This document shows, piece after piece, positions 58,937 through 64,000 of a DNA stretch of 64,000 bases. Every line of letters starts with the position of its first letter. The stretch's first letter is position 1. Source of the DNA: an uncultured Lentisphaeria bacterium (GTDB lineage Bacteria; Verrucomicrobiota; Lentisphaeria; Victivallales; UBA1829). A program made the position numbers and the translations under genes. Under the pieces are notes generated by a model. The model had not been told where the DNA came from, searched no databases, and saw only the letters and a list, made by a program, of their open reading frames with translations. Where the stretch lies: assembly GCA_905197955.1 (NCBI GenBank), contig CAJKAR010000017.1, positions 1-64,000 on the forward strand, written 5' to 3'.

Positions 58937-61222
58937 ATGGTAAAGTTTTGTCCTCGCTGCAATCGGGAAATGACTGCGGAAATTGATTCGGCTTCGGGCG
59001 GAATTCTGTGTGCGGAGTGCGGAACATTGCTGGGGTATTCCGCGGCGGCTCTTCCGTCCGGCACGATCGTGGCCGGATTCCGGATCGAAAATGAGATCGG
59101 CCGCGGCGGAATGGGGGTCGTTTACCGGGCGACACAGTTGAATTTATCCCGTCCGATTGCCCTCAAAGTCCTTTCGGATGAGCTTTCCAGCGACGCCGCT
59201 TTTGTCGAAACCTTTTTTCATGAGGCCCGTTCCGCTGCCAGTTTGAGCCATCCGAATATCGTCCAGGCATACGATGCCGGCGTGACAAAGGAAGGCATCT
59301 ATTATTTCGCAATGGAATATATTGACGGCGAAACTCTGGAAGTGAAGATCTCCCGCTCCGGTCCGCTCTCTCCTCTTTCCGCGTTCCAGCTTGCGCTGAA
59401 GATTTCCGCCGCGCTCGGATATGCCTGGAAGGTGCGGAAAATGTGTCACGGAGATCTGAAGCCGGATAACATTCTGGTCAGCACTGCGGGGGATATCAAA
59501 CTGGCGGACCTCGGACTGGCAAAGTCCATGTACGAGGAAAGTGTGAAGCGCGATGTGATGGTGACTCCTCTTTATGCGGCTCCGGAAATTATCAGCGGAA
59601 AAGTGACGTCGGCAAATCTGGCTTCCGATATTTATTCTTTCGGTGCAACCTTATACCATGTCACGGTTGGGGAGCCCCCGTTCAAAAGTGAGAAGATCGA
59701 GGAGATCTATCGTCGTCATCTTTCGGAACAGCCGGTGCCTCCCGCCGAGCGGAATCGGGAAATTCCCGAGTCTCTCTCCGCAGTGATTCTGGCGATGCTG
59801 GAGAAGGATCCGGCAAAACGGCCCGCTTCCTGGGAAGAAATTTCCGCAATGCTGAACGAGGCGCTGGAAGTCTATCAATTCAGCCATTCCGCGGTGGATG
59901 CACGTCCGCCTCTCTCCCGGACTCTGGTGGCTGCGGGAAGCGCTTTCGTTCTTCTGCTGTTCGCCGGAGGCGTGTTTACGGTACTGCATTTTACGAAAAA
60001 GAGTCCATCGTCTCCGCCGCCTGTGGCGCAGGAGGAGGAGAAGATATCTTCTTCCGGAGTTTCTGTCCTGATTCCTCCGCAGGAGGATTCGACAAAGCTG
60101 GATGCTCGTCTGCGTGCAAAGTGGGCGGAGTTGAAGAAAAAGAGCGCGGTGCTTTCTCCCGAACGGAAAATCCGGGAGTTCCGGACGTTTATGGATCGGA
60201 ACAATCTTCAGGAATCGCTTCTCCAGGAGGTGCAGAGGGAGATGGCTCATGCTAGACTGGAGATTCGTCGGCGTCGCCGGGCGGTTGCCGCCTACGCCGA
60301 AGAGATTGCCGTTTTTTTGTCTCTGACTCGTTTTGCGCCGTTTCTGGATCGGGATTCGATCCGGAATCTGAACCGTCTTGCTGCGGGAATCGAGCAGAAG
60401 GGGAAACTGCCTCATCTTCGCCGGGTCCATGCAGCGCGCTCGAAGGAGCTTGCCACTTCCGCAGCTCTTTTGAAGATACGTCAGAATATGCTGGATGCTT
60501 TGAACGGATTGCCTTATCCTCTCAAAGCCGAAGAAAAGGAAACACAGCAAAAATCATCTCCGGTACGACCCGAACAGAGACGGGAAAACAAATCTTCGGG
60601 AAAATCTTCGGGAAAAAAGAGTGCGCCGTCTTCGGTGAAAATCAAATCTCCGACGGCCGTCGCCGAAAAGGAGTTTGTTAATATCATTGCGCGTCAGGTT
60701 CGGAATTTTGCGCCCGATGTGCTGCGGATGCAGTTGACAGGATTTGCCAGGAAATATCGTTTTCAGGCAAGAGGAGTCGCCGAGAAAGCGGATCTGATCG
60801 CTAAGATGCTGCTGGAGGGGGATGCGCTGATTGCATTCTTCCATCGCTGCAACGAGAGCCTGAAGGGAATTCCTCTGCCGGAATTTGAACAGAATGCTTC
60901 TTATGTGATTGTGGAGCGCAACAGCATCCGAATCATGGTGGTGGATGGGAGAGTGACCATCCGGAAGCGTCTGCATCTGGTGCCCTCGCTGGTGAGTGCG
61001 CTCAAACTGGCGATTTACCGGGCGTATCTGAATGAATCGTTCCGGAAGAAATATTCTGCGGAACTTCAGGAATATGTGATCGTCAACTCCTTTTTCTACG
61101 ATAATCGCCATGCAGCGCGAAACATTGACCTTTCCACGCTGCCGGAAGGACGGAAAAAACTGCTTCGCAGCATTCTTTCTGATCTCGAGAAAGCGGTGAA
61201 GCAGGCGAGCCCCTCTTACTGA
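58937..61222 (+). CDS. Transmembrane Ser/Thr kinase with N-terminal zinc ribbon
   Basis: 761 aa. Residues 1-30 hold a zinc ribbon (CPRC ... CAEC, Cys 5, 8, 25, 28). The kinase domain (about 50-310) has a canonical GRGGMGVVY loop, a normal beta3 lysine in IALKVL, a non-RD HGDLKPDN loop, DLG in place of DFG, and APE as AAPEI. One membrane helix (about 330-352) follows. The extracytoplasmic tail has coiled-coil-like stretches, a lysine/serine-rich linker near 540-570, and a final folded domain (YVIVERNSIRIMVVDGR). Substrate and ligand unknown. It differs from the kinase at 44903 in keeping the standard lysine. Confidence 0.87.
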   Translation: MVKFCPRCNREMTAEIDSASGGILCAECGTLLGYSAAALPSGTIVAGFRIENEIGRGGMGVVYRATQLNLSRPIALKVLSDELSSDAAFVETFFHEARSAASLSHPNIVQAYDAGVTKEGIYYFAMEYIDGETLEVKISRSGPLSPLSAFQLALKISAALGYAWKVRKMCHGDLKPDNILVSTAGDIKLADLGLAKSMYEESVKRDVMVTPLYAAPEIISGKVTSANLASDIYSFGATLYHVTVGEPPFKSEKIEEIYRRHLSEQPVPPAERNREIPESLSAVILAMLEKDPAKRPASWEEISAMLNEALEVYQFSHSAVDARPPLSRTLVAAGSAFVLLLFAGGVFTVLHFTKKSPSSPPPVAQEEEKISSSGVSVLIPPQEDSTKLDARLRAKWAELKKKSAVLSPERKIREFRTFMDRNNLQESLLQEVQREMAHARLEIRRRRRAVAAYAEEIAVFLSLTRFAPFLDRDSIRNLNRLAAGIEQKGKLPHLRRVHAARSKELATSAALLKIRQNMLDALNGLPYPLKAEEKETQQKSSPVRPEQRRENKSSGKSSGKKSAPSSVKIKSPTAVAEKEFVNIIARQVRNFAPDVLRMQLTGFARKYRFQARGVAEKADLIAKMLLEGDALIAFFHRCNESLKGIPLPEFEQNASYVIVERNSIRIMVVDGRVTIRKRLHLVPSLVSALKLAIYRAYLNESFRKKYSAELQEYVIVNSFFYDNRHAARNIDLSTLPEGRKKLLRSILSDLEKAVKQASPSY

Positions 61223-61278
61223 ACGGATCGGATGGACCGGTTACCTCGTCTTTCTGAACGGGTCGGATGTATTGGTTA
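61219..61278 (+). repeat. Imperfect 25-bp direct repeat at a convergent gene junction
   Basis: 61219-61243 and 61254-61278 match at about 20 of 25 positions (core CTGAACGG-TCGGATG). They contain the kinase stop and the stop of the MATE gene respectively. No clear hairpin terminator lies between these genes. Confidence 0.65.
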
Positions 61279-62700
61279 AACTCCCGGAGGATCGCCGAGA
61301 GGATTGACCATCCGGATGCTTCTCCATTTCCCGGTCCGGTATCGCCAGAGCGTGAGGAGTCCTTCGGTTGCGGTGACAAAGACCATGTATCCCCAGACCG
61401 TCAGGATGGAAGGCTGGAGTACAAACACCATCAGACAGATCCCCGGAACGGCCAGAACCCAGGCGCAGAAAGTGTTGATGAGCAGGATTGCTCTGGTATC
61501 GCCTGCGCCGCGGAGACCGCCGCCGAATACAAATTTCATGGTGTCGCAGAGATTCCAGAACGCCGCCAGAAGAAGAACCAGACGGCCCTGTTCTGCAACT
61601 TCGGCAAAATCGATGCTTCCGTCCGGATTATCCGGTTTGAAAACCGAAATGATGTAATCCGGGCTTGTCACATAGAAAATTCCGGTCAGAAGCATATAAA
61701 TAAATGCAAGCCGCCACGCTCGGAAGGGAACTCGGGAGGCGATTTTTTTCATTTTCCGCCCGATGTATTGTCCGCAGACAATCGCCGTTCCGTCGGAGAT
61801 TCCCAGCAGAGGGAGAAAACTGAGGTTGTTGATGGAGAAGGCTATGGTGGTTGCGGCAAGAGCGACTTCTCCGAGTCTGCCCACAATCAGCAGAATCAGA
61901 GTGAAACTTCCGACATCGCTGAGCACCTGCAATCCCGCCGGGGTTCCATAGCGCAGCAGTTTCCGGATATATTCAAACTGGAAACGGCGCAGAGAACGAG
62001 TCGGATACACCTTCTGATCGATCGAAAGATAGAGCGTCAGAATGGCAAGAAATCCGCCCATGGCACTGAGACTGGTCGCGATTCCCGCCCCGAAAATCCC
62101 CATTCTCGGCAGTCCGAACTTGCCGAAAATGAGCACCCAGTCCAGAATGATGTTCGCCAGGCAGATCCCGATATTGATCAAGGCCACGGGAAGGGTTTTC
62201 CCTCTTCCCGAATAAAACGCAAACAGCGGAGCGGAAAGACACGCAAAGATTCCGCTCGGTACAATCGTGTAAAAATAGGTCCACGCATGCGGAAAAAGGG
62301 TGGCGCTCAAAGAAAGCTTCAGAATCAGATACCCCAGAAATGGCACGACAAACGCAATGAAGCCGCTCGAAAACAGGGAAAAATAAAATCCGGACCATGC
62401 CGCCCGTACGCAGTCCCGTCGAGCCCCCGTCCCGAACAGCTGCGCCACGATTGCACTTGTGAAATTCGCCGAAACCAGAAAAAAACAGAACAGCGTATAG
62501 AATAGCACTCCGGACGGCATCGCCGCTGCCATTTCCGCGGTCGAACTGTTCCCGAGAAATTTCCGGTCGGCAAACTGCATGACAACGTTGCTGGCGGACA
62601 TCAGAATCAGCGGATAGGCAATTCGCATCAGCTCATTATAGGCTCCCGGTCCGGTAAACTCTTCCCGGCTGAACCATCTGGTGATTGTTTTCAAAAACAT
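61276..62700 (-). CDS. MATE-family efflux transporter
   Basis: 474-aa multidrug/oligosaccharide/toxin extrusion protein with twelve membrane helices. The N-terminus holds the usual AYPLILMSASNVVMQFADRKFLG near residue 28, and the second half repeats the pattern with PAGLQVLSDVGSFTLILLIVGRLG. The last part contains GGGLRGAGDTRAIL, a frequent MATE sequence. The ribosome site AAAAGGAG is good. It could export drugs or cell products; no neighbour indicates a substrate. Monocistronic and convergent with the kinase. Confidence 0.9.
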   Translation of the reverse strand: MFLKTITRWFSREEFTGPGAYNELMRIAYPLILMSASNVVMQFADRKFLGNSSTAEMAAAMPSGVLFYTLFCFFLVSANFTSAIVAQLFGTGARRDCVRAAWSGFYFSLFSSGFIAFVVPFLGYLILKLSLSATLFPHAWTYFYTIVPSGIFACLSAPLFAFYSGRGKTLPVALINIGICLANIILDWVLIFGKFGLPRMGIFGAGIATSLSAMGGFLAILTLYLSIDQKVYPTRSLRRFQFEYIRKLLRYGTPAGLQVLSDVGSFTLILLIVGRLGEVALAATTIAFSINNLSFLPLLGISDGTAIVCGQYIGRKMKKIASRVPFRAWRLAFIYMLLTGIFYVTSPDYIISVFKPDNPDGSIDFAEVAEQGRLVLLLAAFWNLCDTMKFVFGGGLRGAGDTRAILLINTFCAWVLAVPGICLMVFVLQPSILTVWGYMVFVTATEGLLTLWRYRTGKWRSIRMVNPLGDPPGV

Positions 62701-62971
62701 GGAAACTCCTTTTTATTAAAGACAATCGGGGGTTACTTTACATCCGATCCCGTTATTTTCAAGCAGGTTGAGCGGTTCTTTATCAGTACCGCTTCCGGAG
62801 AGATCTGTCAGGAGCGTTTTCCCTGTTTCGGTAGTGGAAAAAGGGGGAGAAAAGCGGGTATTTTTTGATTTTCCAGGGGCCGGAACGAAGATATTTTAAA
62901 AAAAAATCTGAAATCCAGCTTGCATTTTCACGAATCCCGTGTATTGTAATGACATCTCGAAAATGAGAGAT

Positions 62972-63047
62972 GCGCCCATAGCTCAGTCGGTAGAGCAAAT
63001 GACTCTTAATCATTGGGTCCAAGGTTCGAGTCCTTGTGGGCGCACCA
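62972..63047 (+). tRNA. tRNA-Lys (anticodon CTT), CCA encoded
   Basis: Reads as a full cloverleaf of 76 bases: acceptor GCGCCCA / TGGGCGC, D stem GCTC/GAGC, anticodon stem AATGA/TCATT with loop CTCTTAA (anticodon CTT), T stem CAAGG/CCTTG with loop TTCGAGT, and an encoded ACCA end. A small stem CATCTC / GAGATG lies immediately 5' of it. No other tRNA is adjacent. Confidence 0.97.
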
Positions 63048-63065
63048 TTACATTGGTTTCCATTC

Positions 63066-63100
63066 AGCGGATTTTGAGAAGATCAGAATCCGCTTTTTTT
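63066..63100 (+). terminator. Terminator of the tRNA gene
   Basis: AGCGGATT / AATCCGCT with a 13-base loop and then TTTTTT, 19 bases after the tRNA. Confidence 0.9.
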
Positions 63101-63321
63101 ATTTCTGCGCTTTTCCTTATTTCTGGAGAATTCCGTTTCGGGTGTCGTGGGGAAGAAATGTTCCCGGGAAAGAGGAGGGGAACAAGGTCTGGAAAAAAAG
63201 AGTGACCGGCGCTGCGTTCTTTCCGCATGGAGCAGAATGTAGGCAATGCCGGTCGTTTTCGGATGGTTGAACGGAACCGTTCCTGCTGAAGAGTGTAGAA
63301 ATGGTTCCGGAAGAAGAACGG

Positions 63322-64000
63322 TCAGAGTTTCCGGAAGAAGGAATCGATTTTGTCAAATGGGATCTTTTCGAAGTTGTCGTAAAGATCCACATGGTTGGCT
63401 CCGGGAACGATGAGAAGTTCCTTGTTGTTTCCGGTCAGTTTTTTGAAGGCATCCTCGCTGAAGTAGCGGGAATGGGCCTTTTCTCCATGAATCAGGAGGC
63501 AGGCGGAGCGGATTTCACTGCTGTAAGTAAGAAGCGGAGCGTTGAGAAACGCCAGGACCGAGGTCTTGTTCCAGCCCTGATTCGAGTTCAGAGAGCGGGG
63601 ATGATAACCGCGGGATGTCTTGTAATAGGCGAAATAATCCTTGACAAACTGGGGTGCGTTTTCCGGCAGGACATCCGGAACTCCGCCTGCGGTTTCATAG
63701 GAGCCTTTTTTTGCATCGGTCAATCGCTGAGCGTTGAGCTGCCGGCGCAGTTCATAGCGTCCGTCCGCGTTCATGGAGTCAAAATATCCGTTGGCGCTGA
63801 CGCGGCTCATATCGTACATGGTCACTGCCACGGTACCCTTGATCCGGGGATCGTTGGCCGCCGCGTTGAGCGCCAGTCCGCCCCATCCGCAGATGCCGAG
63901 GATTCCGATTCGTTCGGGATTCACAAAAGGAAGAAGAGAGAGGGCATCCACGGCGGCGGAAAAATCCTCTGTATTGATGTCCGGGGAAGCCACATAGCGG
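63322..64000 (-). CDS. Alpha/beta hydrolase, 5' end beyond the window
   Basis: At least 226 residues; the gene runs off the right edge, so the N-terminus is not seen. The core has IGILGICGWGGLALNAAA, with Cys in the nucleophile elbow (G-x-C-x-G-G) rather than Ser, as in dienelactone hydrolase-like proteins, then SACLLIHGEKAHSRYFSE and a final GANHVDLYD with the likely catalytic His. A GTG at 63993 is not the true start because the frame continues to base 64000. The 274-bp gap to the tRNA holds no gene. Confidence 0.85.
   Translation of the reverse strand, partial: RYVASPDINTEDFSAAVDALSLLPFVNPERIGILGICGWGGLALNAAANDPRIKGTVAVTMYDMSRVSANGYFDSMNADGRYELRRQLNAQRLTDAKKGSYETAGGVPDVLPENAPQFVKDYFAYYKTSRGYHPRSLNSNQGWNKTSVLAFLNAPLLTYSSEIRSACLLIHGEKAHSRYFSEDAFKKLTGNNKELLIVPGANHVDLYDNFEKIPFDKIDSFFRKL

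Noticed and set aside
63101..63321. Small open frames after the tRNA
   Set aside because: Short, with no ribosome sites or recognisable content; only weak inverted repeats such as GAACGG/CCGTTC near 63271 are seen.

Overview
The window looks like a chromosomal segment of an anaerobic, polysaccharide-using bacterium of the Lentisphaerota (Victivallis-like). This is an inference from gene content. The main clues are a pseudopilin-like protein with an FTLIELLVVIAI start and a C-terminal H-x9-DG motif beside glycoside hydrolases, membrane Ser/Thr kinases with leucine-rich repeats, many LacI/AraC regulators, FAD-dependent oxidoreductases of the FAD_oxidored type, and a DapL-type diaminopimelate aminotransferase. 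Base composition looks even. I see no phage, insertion sequence, CRISPR array or plasmid functions.

Layout. 1-3.5 kb: a four-gene housekeeping operon (ribF, a membrane-anchored MerR-type HTH protein, queD, tsaC) flanked by two near-identical 71-bp direct repeats; the downstream copy sits in an array of stem-loops. 3.6-8.6 kb: an SDR, an alcohol dehydrogenase/Gfo-Idh pair divergent from an AraC regulator, and a polytopic membrane protein. 8.7-14 kb: a compact operon for glycerophosphodiester/glycerol-3-phosphate use (HAD phosphatase, GlpA-like dehydrogenase, FAD/NAD reductase, DUF1667 protein, GDPD, XRE-cupin regulator). 14.3-18.6 kb: an SDR plus FAD-oxidoreductase pair, then glmM and a short GlmU-like acetyltransferase. 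18.7-27.2 kb: a probable long transcription unit gyrB-recA-TPR protein-ExbB-ExbD-TonB-like protein-zinc-ribbon protein, preceded by an HTH repressor with a decayed S24-like tail.

28.4-43.4 kb is a carbohydrate region. A LacI gene with a consensus promoter and a CpG-centred palindrome is followed by the pseudopilin, a large secreted glycosidase with a CBM9-like tail, a secreted alpha/beta hydrolase and a sialate O-acetylesterase. After these come a lipoprotein beta-mannosidase with a divergent AraC regulator, cytidine deaminase, an SBF-type transporter and an SGNH lipoprotein. 43.6-53 kb: dapL, a receptor-like Ser/Thr kinase whose catalytic lysine appears displaced as in eukaryotic WNK kinases, a sirtuin, an isopropylmalate/Re-citrate synthase-like enzyme, a dGTPase-like protein and an RpoD-like sigma factor. 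53-64 kb: a GH36 galactosidase plus LacI pair, an orphan sugar-ABC ATPase, an unknown secreted protein, a second canonical kinase with a zinc ribbon, a MATE transporter, tRNA-Lys(CTT) and a truncated alpha/beta hydrolase.

The points most worth a second look are the WNK-like kinase, the flanking direct repeats with their hairpin array, the palindrome inside the gyrB-recA promoter, and the TonB-like protein that lacks a TonB C-terminal domain. All calls come from reading motifs and translations. No database search or structure calculation was run.
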